From Struthio camelus (Eukaryota > Chordata > Aves > Struthioniformes > Struthionidae), in the NCBI RefSeq assembly GCF_040807025.1, contig NC_090942.1, positions 82,932,273 through 82,996,272 on the forward strand: 64,000 bases of DNA, given 5' to 3'. Shown piece after piece: positions 50,501 through 60,250 of this stretch. The translations under genes were made by a program, and so were the position numbers. Numbering within the stretch: position 1 is the stretch's first letter; each line of letters starts with the position of its first letter. The notes below the pieces were generated by a model. It searched no databases and had not been told where the DNA came from. It saw nothing but the letters and a program-made list of their open reading frames with translations.

Positions 50501-53500
50501 CCTCCCCTATTCTCCACCACAAACCTACAGAGCAGTTTAATATGATGCATACCTCCTAAAACTCCTACAACTGCATCTGCCTGCTGCACAGCTCCCGTAA
50601 CGCTGCAGTCTGAGACAGGTGGGTAAGATGTCATACATTGAATCCTTAGGCTCCAGTTGTGTTTGAGCCAGCCATATCTTAGACTTGTTTTGTTTTTCCT
50701 TTATTTTCTCCCTTTTGAGCATGTATATCATGTACTCAGACACTTCATGCAGCTGCCCTGTATCATCTCAATCAGCTACTTTGGCAGCTTAAAGACTTAA
50801 GTACTTCTGCCTCATTGCAGGGGTACTATAGAATCTGGACTGTGGAAAACTGGGGGCTAATGTTTAATGTCTAATCAGCCTTTTGTGTGTTTACAGTGCA
50901 GCCTGTAATAAGAGCTGCTTCCAAACAACCAGCAATTCAACCTCCTTCACCTGAGACAAGTCTCTACTATCCTCCCAAAGTTAAAATGACACTTTTTACA
51001 GAGACTTAATTTGAAGAACATATTCCTTAAGAAAGAAGGATAATCTTTGGGTATGGAGAAGCCTAGTATGCTCTCTTGAAAAAAAATACTTTTTTTTAAA
51101 CAGAAGGAGGATGCCCAAAGGACTGTCAGTTGCACTGACTTTTCAGGGGCCCCCAGTAGCAGCACTGATTGCACCAGGCAGTTCTGCTCCCACCTCACTG
51201 ATCATTCCCTTTCCTCTGCAGCTCATCAAGGATTGTAATGAAAATGTCCAGCGCATGAAGAGCACTGAAGAGCTGATCTACCTCAGCCAGAAGATCGAAT
51301 TTGAGTGCAAGGTGAGCTTGTCCATTCCCTGGGCCTTGTTCCAGATTGTCATAGCCTAATGCTATGCTTTTATCTCTTCCCTTGCAAAGTCAAGTGTCCT
51401 CCCTTTTGTTCTCCTTCTCAAGCATACCCAGAACTGAGAAGCCAGGGTATCATACACAGGTCAGCTCCTCATCAATACTTTCCTTGTCCAATCATTTGTG
51501 CCAGCTTTAAGCTGAAGGCTCCTTCCATGACTTGCTGCTCTCCAGCTGGAGAGATAAAAGCACTCTTCCTCTAGACATAGGTGCAAGTGCAAATCCAAAA
51601 TGCATGGATGCTGGTTTCCTTGTGCACTCTCAACATAAATGTTCATTTCTGTCTTGCAGATATTCCCACTCATCTCACAGTCAAGGCGACTTGTGAAGTG
51701 TGGTGAGTTGACAGCACTGGACTTCAACACCCTGAGTCCAAAATGGAAAGTCACTACCCGCCCCATCTACCTACATCTCTTCAATGACTGCCTGCTCCTG
51801 TCCCGGCCAAAGGAGTGAGTGCTCCAACACAATTATTATGCCCCTTCTAAATATCTGGACCTGTGTTTTGTTCCCTCTGCCTGCCAGCAAGTGGCAGCAT
51901 TTGTCAAGTCACTCTCCTAATCCTACGTTACATGAATATCATGAAAGTATGTGGAACCTGCTACTCTCTGCTCTTAATTACCACATATGATTATATAACA
52001 ATATACCTTCTGGTCCACAGTGCAACACTTTCTTTCCTATCCACCTCTATAATTTGAAACAGAATAAATTCTTATTTACCACTAAGTAAAATTAATTTAA
52101 TGGTAATTTCTTCCTTAAAGACAGTATGAAGACCAGTGAATGTGCAAATCACCAGTATGTCACAAGACTGAAACAGTATTTTTTTTTTTTAACTATATCA
52201 AATAAAATTCTGACAAGACAGAGCTTAGTATTTCTACCCTTTTCATTAAGGCTAAAGAAAAATCCCCTCCTTTTCTTCTCTGGACTTCTAATAAGATTTC
52301 CAGCAAGAACAAAGCTTAAGGTGTCTGAAGCAGATGAAGATTCTTTAAAAGCTTCTTGCTTTCCTGACATCAGGAAATTACATGGACTCAATTCTTAACC
52401 TTTAGCACCTTAAAACTAATAACTGGTTTTGTTCTTCCTCTTCACCTGCAGGGGCGGACGTTTTGTTGTGTTTGACCATGCTGCTTTCTCGGATGTGCGT
52501 GGAGAGAAGTGTGAGGTGAAACTGCATGGAACAAACAAAAACGTGTTCCGTCTCTTTCTACTTCAGAATTACCAGGGCAAGAGAGCGGAGTTTCTATTCC
52601 GTACAGAGACACAGTAAGAGCTCAAGGTTCCCCTTGGTATATCCCAATCCCACAGCCTCATGGTTGTCTCTCAGCTACCTGACTGCTGAATATCAAATGC
52701 AGCTGCTGAGCAGAGGAATCAAAGCTCATCCTCCAGCCTTCCACAGCAAGCCCTTAACAAACCACCTTGTTCTTCTCTCATTGTGGCTGCTCACACTACA
52801 CTACACTGTCATATCATTAGCCTCCGAAAAGAGGAGAGGAGTTTTCTGCTTTTTTCCCCATCCCCTTTTTCCATTTCCACCTCCCCTGCTTCAGCTGAGG
52901 CCCCCTCCCTGATCTCTTCTGTGTGCGTGCGCACACACACACACTCACTCACCAGGCTGCTATCCCTCATGTTGACTTATGACATCTATGTGGTGATGTT
53001 TTCCAGAAGTGAGAAGCTGCGGTGGATCTCTGCTTTGGCTCCTCCACGAGGGGAACTAGACCTCCTGGAATGCCCTGGTGAGACTGCTTGGCCATCGTAC
53101 CAGTGCGGGTGGGCTGGCTGAGAAGAGCTGGAGTCACTGCAAGGTGGAACATCCCAGAGTGACTCCAAGGTGGAACACTTGCCTTTTCATAAAGAAATAA
53201 GATATTCATGGGCTTTCTCTTAGTGCCAGGTTCTGCTGCTTGTTTTAAACATTTTTACTTCTTATAGTAGGTAGAAGACCAGTCATCTCCCTTCCATTTC
53301 TTTGCTCTTCAGTGTCTGAGTAGTCCCTTATCCCCTTCCTCCTTTGTTGCTTTCCTAGTGCACCATTATGATCTCTTTCTTCCCCTTTAGATGCACCACA
53401 GGTTCAATGCATAAGGACGTACAAGGCTCGAGAAAACGATGAGCTGGCTTTGGAGAAAGCAGATATCATCATGGTTATGCAGAGCAGCACTGATGGTGAG

Positions 53501-53945
53501 CAGAATGAACATAGCCATCTTTAATTAGGAGCAGGGACTTAACTTTGGTAGTGCAAAGCTTTGACAACACAATCAGGCTTCAGAAAGAGTCTCTTGTGCC
53601 TCATTCTTGGGTTAGGAGGAAGAATACTTTCTTTAATCTTAAAGCCATTTTATCTGGAAGCTGGAAGGGACTCTGATTTTAGGGCCTTGCTCTAGACTTA
53701 CTGTTTGGAAGGTGCTTGTTGGGAAGAGAAAGGGAAAATGGAAAATTAGATCTATTTTTCATTATGTTGCGCTTGTCCCCACACCCACAGGATGGATGGA
53801 AGGAGTGAAACTTTCTGACAGGGAGAGAGGCTGGTTCCCCTCAGAACACGTGGAGTTGATCTCCAGCAAACATGCACGGCAGAAGAACCTGAAGGAGGAA
53901 GAGCGCGTGAAGAATGCTAAGCAGCAGGTCTTCTGCAATAAATAA
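37933..53945 (+). CDS. ARHGEF5: Rho guanine-nucleotide exchange factor 5 (TIM), complete coding region in 14 exons
   Basis: A Dbl-family exchange factor that activates Rho GTPases (RhoA and relatives) at the cell cortex. From the sequence I join coding exons 37945-41536, 43183-43264, 43637-43701, 44026-44288, 45294-45454, 47203-47355, 48830-48959, 49874-49948, 51222-51311, 51660-51814, 52452-52613, 53007-53077, 53391-53495 and 53791-53945. Every junction is GT-AG and every phase matches, giving 5,259 nt or 1,752 residues plus stop. Order: disordered N-terminus (1-1197), inhibitory helix (about 1248-1260), DH (about 1335-1530), PH (about 1540-1665), SH3 (about 1671-1725). The human protein is about 1,600 residues with the same architecture. 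Human-like strings such as [26 protein letters not shown] and [20 protein letters not shown] identify ARHGEF5 rather than its relatives ARHGEF19, NGEF or ARHGEF16. The start is the ATG at 37945. The exon itself opens at 37933. Confidence 0.95.
43183..44288 (+). CDS. ARHGEF5: ARHGEF5 linker and auto-inhibitory helix exons
   Basis: Three exons: 43183-43264, 43637-43701 and 44026-44288, phases 1-2, 2-1 and 1-0. The first two encode a linker ending in RRHSKLINS, conserved with mammals. The third begins with [15 protein letters not shown] (residues about 1247-1261). In TIM this helix is known to fold back on the DH domain and block Rho binding, and phosphorylation of its tyrosines by Src-family kinases relieves the block. 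Both tyrosines (about 1251 and 1254) are present here. The rest contains Ser-rich motifs ([14 protein letters not shown]) and the aromatic [11 protein letters not shown], which lead into DH. Confidence 0.92.
43399..43427. repeat. Perfect 13-bp inverted repeat in an ARHGEF5 intron
   Basis: TGTCCATACCCTC (43399-43411) and GAGGGTATGGACA (43415-43427) are exact reverse complements around the loop TGG. It lies between coding exons 43183-43264 and 43637-43701, about 210 bases upstream of the latter. The stem is too short for a microRNA precursor by itself. Confidence 0.9.
45294..51311 (+). CDS. ARHGEF5: ARHGEF5 DH (RhoGEF catalytic) domain exons
   Basis: Exons 45294-45454, 47203-47355, 48830-48959, 49874-49948 and 51222-51311 encode residues about 1335-1537. 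The DH domain catalyses GDP release from Rho. Conserved region 1 is [15 protein letters not shown], whose glutamate contacts switch I of the GTPase. Conserved region 3 is [14 protein letters not shown], and the final helix follows with KDCNENVQ. No residue obviously needed for exchange is missing. CR1 elements lie in the intron between the first two exons (45536-45712 on +, 46262-46878 on -). The exon phases are undisturbed. Confidence 0.93.
45536..45712 (+). mobile_element. Short CR1 LINE 3' end in an ARHGEF5 intron
   Basis: Begins at 'gagcactggaacaggttgcc' and ends 'cctcaaccattctgtgat'. It contains the CR1 ORF2 C-terminal codons and the avian 3' UTR ('cctgcttgagcagggaggtt'). A severe 5' truncation is usual for this family. 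It starts about 80 bases after the donor of exon 45294-45454. Confidence 0.93.
46045..46082. repeat. C-rich tract in an ARHGEF5 intron
   Basis: Interrupted C-runs with two CG-containing breaks, followed by a purine-rich run. Simple sequence. Confidence 0.8.
46262..46878 (-). mobile_element. CR1 LINE, 5'-truncated, antisense in an ARHGEF5 intron
   Basis: The 3' end lies at the left ('catggttgaggttggaaggg' is the reverse complement of the CR1 tail). Read on the minus strand it encodes the ORF2 C-terminus ([29 protein letters not shown]). A small internal deletion removes the segment between RRAT and [11 protein letters not shown] that is complete in the copy at 5155-5928. The two intronic CR1 copies are about 550 bases apart and in opposite orientation, so their shared last ~175 bases could pair in the pre-mRNA. 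Confidence 0.93.
48735..48754. repeat. Poly-C run in an ARHGEF5 intron
   Basis: An uninterrupted C-run of about 19 bases lying about 75 bases upstream of the splice acceptor at 48829. It is part of the long pyrimidine-rich approach to that acceptor. Confidence 0.85.
51660..53077 (+). CDS. ARHGEF5: ARHGEF5 PH domain exons
   Basis: Exons 51660-51814, 52452-52613 and 53007-53077 encode residues about 1538-1666. The PH domain follows the DH domain directly, as in almost all Dbl GEFs, and helps with membrane or phosphoinositide binding and DH positioning. Typical strands are visible: [26 protein letters not shown] and FRLFLLQN. The C-terminal helix is [10 protein letters not shown], with its tryptophan. 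The donor of the first exon splits the Glu codon (ga|gtgagt), and the frame resumes exactly at 52452. Confidence 0.92.
53391..53945 (+). CDS. ARHGEF5: ARHGEF5 SH3 domain exons and stop codon
   Basis: Exons 53391-53495 and 53791-53945 encode residues about 1667-1752. The SH3 domain reads [18 protein letters not shown], then [18 protein letters not shown], with the expected acidic RT loop, the Trp of the n-Src side and the Pro of the binding face. The ALYDY motif is reduced to TYKA, as in mammalian ARHGEF5. After the domain comes a charged tail ([15 protein letters not shown]). The stop TAA is at 53943-53945. An AATAAA hexamer overlaps the last codons (53937-53942). Confidence 0.92.
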
Positions 53946-54197
53946 GACTCTACATTGTTTGGACCTGTACAGTCTCCCTGCCATGGAGAAACCACCTTTT
54001 TCTACTGTGCCTCAGAAAAAACACCTCTGCAAAGAGCATAATACAGCACTCCGACAGAACCAGGTGCTTTTGCCAAAGAATGGGGGAATTCAATCAGGAA
54101 AAATCATTCATGACGACTACAGCAGCAGGAGGAAAAAGGGTGCATGTATTGCTTGCTTGGTGGTAGTAGGGAGGAACTTGAATCATACAGAGGTCTA

Positions 54198-54412
54198 GGA
54201 TCTGGACTTCTGAACATCCATTCCTGGTTTTGCCACTGAGAAGTTTCAGGACCTTGGGCAAGTTGTTTCAAAATTCTGCCTCAGTTTTCCCATCTGTGAA
54301 ATGGGGGTAAACTTACCTACCTCACTGGATGTTGTGAGGCTAAATTCAGTAGTATTAGTATACTAAGTTCTTAAAGTTCCTGAGAAGGAAGGTGCTAAGT
54401 GCAAAGCACAAT
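54198..54412 (+). mobile_element. MIR SINE relic inside the ARHGEF5 3' UTR
   Basis: Very recognisable MIR order: 'ttgccactgag', 'accttgggcaagttg', 'ctgcctcagttttcccatct', 'gtgaaatgggg', 'cttacctacctcactggatg', 'ttgtgaggctaaatt', 'aaggtgctaagtgcaaagca'. It lies in sense orientation. It is the best preserved MIR in the window although the family is ancient in birds. Confidence 0.88.
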
Positions 54413-54866
54413 ATAGTCAAGGAGAGTTTTCCATTTGAGTGTCCTCTTGATATCTTGATGGTTTTGATCTCCACAGTCTAATTTCCACTTAGGACAGTTT
54501 AACTACTTGATGGTAGAAGTTTTGCTGGTTTTTAAATAGGAACAGTATTTCATTGCACCTGAATTCAATTCACTTTCGGCATAACATTAGAGTCCGTGAC
54601 AGCATTAGAAAATCCTCCTGAGTTAAGCAAAGTTTTCAGAAGCCACTATGATGATTTTCCCCACCTTAAGAGGTATCAAGTTGATGAACTCCACTTTCAC
54701 AAAGGTCACCCCTCTTCTGAACAAGCATCCCAGTAAGGCCTCTGGACTCACTTTTTTTTTTTTTTTTTACCCTGCCTCCTACTCAAAGTAGAACGGTCAC
54801 TTTTGACAAAAGTTTTTGACATGTTGGTACATGCCCTGTACAAAATAACCATGACTAGACATATGC

Positions 54867-54872
54867 AATAAA
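54867..54872 (+). terminator. ARHGEF5: Polyadenylation signal AATAAA of ARHGEF5
   Basis: A canonical hexamer in 'tgcaataaagtgg', the first one after the stop region at a distance typical for a vertebrate 3' UTR. A second hexamer overlaps the stop codon (53937-53942). Confidence 0.6.
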
Positions 54873-54890
54873 GTGGCACTTTCCTGCTGC

Positions 54891-57313
54891 TCTTAATCTA
54901 ATAGCTGATGTGGTATTGCATGCACCATTTTGCACACTTATAGAAAACACTGAGATAGTTAGCCACTGTAGATAAAGTCAAAAATATGTACCAGGGACTT
55001 TGTTCTTTTGCAGAACTCTTTGGTTTTAACTCCAGTTTACATGCAGTCCTGCTTTTGTGCAGAATCTGTCTATTTGAGGACATGACTTCAACTGTAAAAT
55101 ATTTTTTCTGTTAAGTGTTTGCATTCAGTTATGTCAATGCAAGATCAAATATGAGACCAATACACCAAAGAAAGCAATGTGTAGCCTTCTTGCCTTTAAT
55201 ATATTTGAAGAATTAGTTATCTTTGTATCTCCAGCTTTCTGTCTCTGTAACGTTCCATCTTTAATTCCCATTTACATTGTACCTGGCATAGCTTATTCCA
55301 GCCTATTTATATCAGTAATTTTAGCTGGGTTAAAAAAAGTTGCTTTTAGTCCTAATAAACTTATGCACTTCTCCAGTTAAGATATACAACTTTTTGCTTT
55401 CCTTGTAACTTAGATTTTTCATGTCAAATACAAATAATTCAGTATTTTCTGGAGGCATTAGGGCTTCCCTACCTGCCCCCCCCACCCTTAATTCCCCTTT
55501 CTAAGCGCAAATAGCCATACTAAGCAGGAGCAGTAAAGAAAGCTTGCTTTACCAGCCATCCCATAAGACTCTTTAAGAGCGTTATTAGTCTCTGTATGCC
55601 TTGAAGTGACTGTTCCTGCAGATTCTATACTGGTAGTAATCATCAGTATATCAAGGTAAGCTAGAGAGATGACATACAGAAGATGGGAATCAAGCCCACT
55701 ATATCAGACCATTGCATCCTCCTTTACTGGTAATCTTTTAGTCAGTGGTCCAGGCTACAGTATGGCTATGCTTCTCTTTCCAAGAGAACTGAAACCTGTG
55801 TCTAACTAAGAGCAAAAACAAAGCCTGTCCTCAAACTAAAATAAGTGACATATGAAGAGTTATAATCCTCAACAAAATTTGTGAATGCACCATGAACATT
55901 CATGAGATCTGACATATCTGCTTCTCCCTAATTGTCCTGAATTCATGCAATACATAAAGGCGTTCAGGATCACTGATGTCACAACTGGGATACAGAACAG
56001 GGTAATGGGATCAAATCAGTGTGTGCTCATGTAAAATCTTCTCATGAAGGCAGTCTGAGATACTATGGCCATTTCAACTTCATCTTTGTTATCTGTATCT
56101 GAGGAGGCAGGCTATAGAAATTGCCACTCAAAATCAGAGGCCATCCAAGTTAAACATCTTAAAAGCGAAGAACCTACTCTCTCAGCTTTGAACCTCAAAA
56201 ATAAGCAGCTAAGTCATTTATTGGAGTCTATCGATATTTATTCATTTTATGTTAAATTCTGTATGTGCTTGTCAGTTTCCTATCTCAATAAGAATTCTAA
56301 GGCCACTGTTGTGATTAACAGCACTTTTATACTGTTTAACTAGTTGTTTCAAAGACCAACTTCTCCCTGTTATAGGTATGTCATTAGTTTCCTGCTGTCA
56401 GGCTTTCTGCACTTTAGGGACAGTTAAAGACGAGCTTATGCTTCAAAGAATAAGTGCTTACACCCTGTTTTTCTTTGACTTCCTACATTTGAGATAGCCC
56501 ACAGATTCCCATTATCTCTCCCCATGACCAGTTTTGCTAATTTTAGCCCCATCACCAAATTTCATGAACAAATCTGTACTGAGTTTAAAGCTTTTTGACT
56601 TTTGACTAAAGTTTCATACTTTTGATTAACTGTATACAAGCCAAGGCAAAGTTAATCAGAAACTAATAAAATTTCTCTAACCATTTCTTAGCACCTGCAA
56701 CTACACATTCAACTAGAAGGAACCAAATAGACTGTGTAATAGGATAAAGTGGATACCTTGTCATAATGATAAGGCAGGCTCTTTCCCTCCATTATGTAAT
56801 GGGGATAACCTGATTTCCTATGAAATTTGTTGCAAACAGAAGAGTAGATTTTTGTCAGCCAGATCCCTATGCTCTTCTGATAAGATCCGCAAAGAAAGTC
56901 CACAGAACAGAACACCGTATGAGAGAGGGCCTTTTCATGTTCATCAGCAGGAATGAACAGAACTCAAACATCAGCCTTGCCGGTTCCCTGTTCCTCTGAG
57001 TAATCAGCTTCAGACAACTAAGTGAATGATAACACAGTGGCTACAGAAAGGAGGCAACTGCAGGCATAAATAAGAACTTCACAGCAGTATGCTTTTGAAG
57101 AGCCATAAAAACCTCTCAGTAGTACTTTTTAAACATTCCCCCCCTGCCAGATGACAGCACATATCACAGTAGGTGCCCTTATTTCAGGAAACATCTCCTC
57201 ACATTTTATGACATTCATATGAACCAATACGTTAGCTGGCAAAATCCAAGAGAAACAGGTTTGTATTTCTACAAATGGAGAGAAGAGTCCTAAGAAGCAA
57301 CCTCTCTCCTTCC
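54891..57313. other. Intergenic stretch after ARHGEF5
   Basis: AT-rich, no gene recognised. The 92-codon open frame at 56065-56343 has no domain and no splice context that I can support. Confidence 0.5.
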
Positions 57314-57855
57314 TGTCACGGCCCTGATAAGCTTTAACAGTCCTGACTGGATTCCTCTACCCACACAGCTGCTGCTTATTGCCCCAGGAGCTCTATTTAA
57401 GCTCAGGCCTGGGGATCCAGACCCATGTTGTGAGCGTGCTTGTGCTCAGACCTGTCTCTGATCATCTCACGCATGGACTTTGGACCTGTGTTGTGGACTT
57501 TTTTCTCCAGTCCTGTCTGTGGCCCCCCACCTCCTACTGCTCCTGACTGTGCCCCCTGGACAGAAGCTGAACCTGACTCATCACCTTGCCCTGTTTGAGG
57601 CTGTCAGTGAACCCTGTTATCAGCACCTTACTCTGCCCACCCTGTTCAGATACTCTAGGATTTGGTCTGGTTGCTGAGTGCCCTGTCAGCCCAGCTGTGC
57701 TGGAGTCATCCCAGCTCCTGGCTTATCCTATCCTTGCAAAACAGCCCCACTTTTGCTGTCCCCAGTACCCTTGGCATGCTACATCCTCAGTCAAAATGAT
57801 ACAGAAAAATCCCTCCATAATCCATCCAATAAAGTATTCCTGCCACTGTCACAAG
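57314..57855 (+). mobile_element. Possible solo LTR or LTR-like promoter unit
   Basis: The segment starts with TGTCACGG (57314). It has a TATA-like 'tatttaag' in 'ctctatttaagctcaggcct' (near 57392), then a pyrimidine-rich transcribed-looking part with repeated 'gacctgt/ctgact' motifs and an AATAAA at about 57829. It ends near 'actgtcacaag' (57855). A 7-bp direct repeat, tccttcc, flanks it (57307-57313 and 57856-57862). Promoter, then AATAAA, within about 540 bases is the layout of a retroviral or Gypsy-type LTR. However, the end is not a clean CA and I cannot name the family. No internal retroviral genes are present. Confidence 0.4.
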
Positions 57856-57862
57856 TCCTTCC

Positions 57863-59694
57863 CATGTGTCTGCCACGTAAGCTAATAACAGTCTCTAGTG
57901 ACTTTCACCTAGTGACCCGTATTCGATTTTTATGATATGGTACTCAAGCACAGACAGAAGTGACATTCAAAGATGCTCACCAGGGCAGTCAAGATCTGTA
58001 AAGAGTAACCATGTGGGAGTAAGAAATTGAGATCTGAACCTTACAATCCACTCCCATTTGGGGGGATCCAGTGTTCATGTGGACATTATTGCAAGCCTGG
58101 GAGCCTAAAATCCATATATGTGAGTTATTTGACAACAGCAAAGTAGAAGAGGGAAGTTTTATAGCAAATAAAGTATTTAAAACTAGAAGTAATGGGAGGA
58201 AACTCAGGAGCGCGTGTGAGGGAACCAGAGTACATCAAGATGTACTTCCACCACCTAACTATTAAAAAGCCCTAAATTCAGCACACGAGTTGGATATTAG
58301 TCTTCTGTAGTCAGTAAAGAAAATATGTATAAGTCTAAAAAGCAAAAAATATAAAAATCCACACCCCATAGAGATCCTGAATTGATCCCTCCTAAAAGAA
58401 AATAAATAAAGTTCTTCTCTGCAGTTCTTATTGTTCTTTAGACTGCTAGAAAAAAAAGACAAGACCAGAGCTCAACAAACAACCACAACACTGCTCAGTG
58501 ACAGGAACCTCTAAATCAGTTAGTGCACTTTCATCTATTATTAAAGCAGTCCCATCCACTCTGAGAGTAGACTTGTGTTTTGGTCATCTGAATGCTGCTA
58601 ACAAACTAAATATCATTTAAGCTGCAATCACATTCCAGCTAGCTTTGTCTTCCATTTGGGGGCTGAACCAGGTGCACTCACACCTTCATATTAACTCTCC
58701 TCAGTCTGAGAAGTGCTGGCACATGTGCTCCAGTTTATACTCGTAACTAAATGAGATCTCCCAGGTGAAAGCATTTGCAGCAACAGGCCCTTTGATGCTA
58801 TAGGAAACCTTGAAGCCAAGATAGGGCAGATGGGAAAATGCACCATAGGAGAATGGTGCTATAGCAATCCAGCAAAAAGATATTGAGCTAATAACTAGTA
58901 AGATGATGAAGGATGTTCCATCTTGGTGGAACAAAGCACAATTAAATAAGCCATATTTATTAAGGAAGCATTATCTTTTTTATTTGTAGAAGAAAAAAAT
59001 ATATATATCAGCTGTGTTTAGAGCCAGCTGCATTTTCAGTGATTAGAAAAGTTGCATATGGAAAATGTAAAAGAAGAGGACCCGATTTCTGGAACCACGG
59101 TGACTTAAGAAAGTTATGGCGCAGTTCTCTATCAACTGCATGGGAGAAAAGCTTGGTTCACTCCTGCTCGACATGCACACAAAGCTGGCTCTCAATGTTA
59201 CTAGAGCACATGACAGCATCCGTGGTAGTTTGAGAGCACGAGTTGCCCAGTATCACTGCATTAGGAGCCTTGTTTCTTCTAAGAATTATCAGTATTAAAA
59301 GGAAGCAGGATTAAAGCATCTCAAAGTCAAGAAGTGCCATTCACTTCTTGCAACTGCTAGTTTAGAGAATTAGAAGGGAAGCAACCAGAACCAGAGAACA
59401 GAGAAAAAAAAGTTATCCTTCTAACTTCCTACTAGCCCAGGAGGAAACATAATGAAGTTCACTTCATTCAGTGCGATCTGTTGTTACACCATTTAGTTTT
59501 GTAACAGCTGGATTTAAAATGCTTCTTACTACCAATGTTTAAGACCACTACCCACGGGGACTTAACAAGCACAGCCCTTCAGGCCACCTCACATCTCCCA
59601 GATATACTTTTAGACCCTATTTCAAACCGGGAGAGCAAGGATTTTTGCCAGTTGGATTTCAGCTCTCTCACCCTCCAAGCCCGCCTCACACCCC
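57863..59694. other. Intergenic stretch before the NOBOX CpG island
   Basis: No gene that I can support. Two small open frames stand out mildly: 58701-58934 on the minus strand (77 codons with one hydrophobic segment) and 59116-59298 on the plus strand (60 codons). Neither has a recognised domain. Confidence 0.45.
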
Positions 59695-60250
59695 AACATG
59701 GGTGGGCGGGAGAGAAGGAAACTGCCCCGGCCCGCAGAAGATGGCGCCCAATAGACGGCGCCACGGGGAGAGCGGGGGGGGGGGGGGGGCGCGAGGCGGC
59801 GGTAAGGCGCGAACCCCCCAACCGCCGCAACAACCGAGCGGAGCCGCGCGCGCCCCCGTTACCTGCGGCTGCCCCGGGCACCGGGCTCTCCCGCTCCCCC
59901 GCGGGGGCAGCCCGCCTCTCGCGCTGCCCGCGCGGCTGAGGTAGGTTGGTGAGGCAGCCTCGACCCGCCGCTGGGCCCCGCTCTCCCCCAGGTGGCCTTG
60001 ATGAGCCCGGCGGGGCTGGCGGCCGCGGTCCGCGCAGGGCTCGCCGCCGGGCGGGACATTAACCGGGCCGCGTGGGGCGCGCCGCCGCCCAGCCGGCATG
60101 GACGGGGCGGGCGCGGAGGAGGAGGAAGAGCGGGCACCCAACAGGCTGGGTAAGGGCCGGGCTGCGGGGGCTCATTAATGGCCTTGGGGGAGGCTCCCGG
60201 CAATGAGCCTAATGAGCAGCCCCGGCGGCGGCTAATGACCCTATCGCCTC
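59695..60250 (+). promoter_or_regulatory. CpG island with YY1/TISU-like element: NOBOX promoter region
   Basis: Very GC- and CpG-rich sequence rising sharply at about 59,695 and fading after 60,250. AGAAGATGGCGCC at 59736-59748 resembles the YY1 site and the TISU element (translation initiator of short 5' UTRs) and would place an ATG at 59741. A 16-base G-run lies at 59774-59789. The island contains the proposed first exon of the NOBOX gene. Divergent transcription to the left is possible but unsupported. Confidence 0.7.
59774..59789 (+). repeat. 16-base G-run in the NOBOX CpG island
   Basis: Uninterrupted guanines between 'gagagc' and 'cgcgagg'. It lies within the candidate alternative first exon (59741-59801). 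Length is probably uncertain in the assembly, and any change of length shifts that reading frame. Confidence 0.9.

Larger units (their letters stand above)
53946..54890 (+). other. ARHGEF5: ARHGEF5 3' untranslated region
   Basis: About 0.9 kb from the stop codon to the first strong downstream polyadenylation hexamer, AATAAA at 54867-54872. Cleavage is expected 10-30 bases later. A MIR relic occupies 54198-54412, and a T-run of about 18 bases lies at 54753-54769. The exact end is inferred. Confidence 0.65.
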
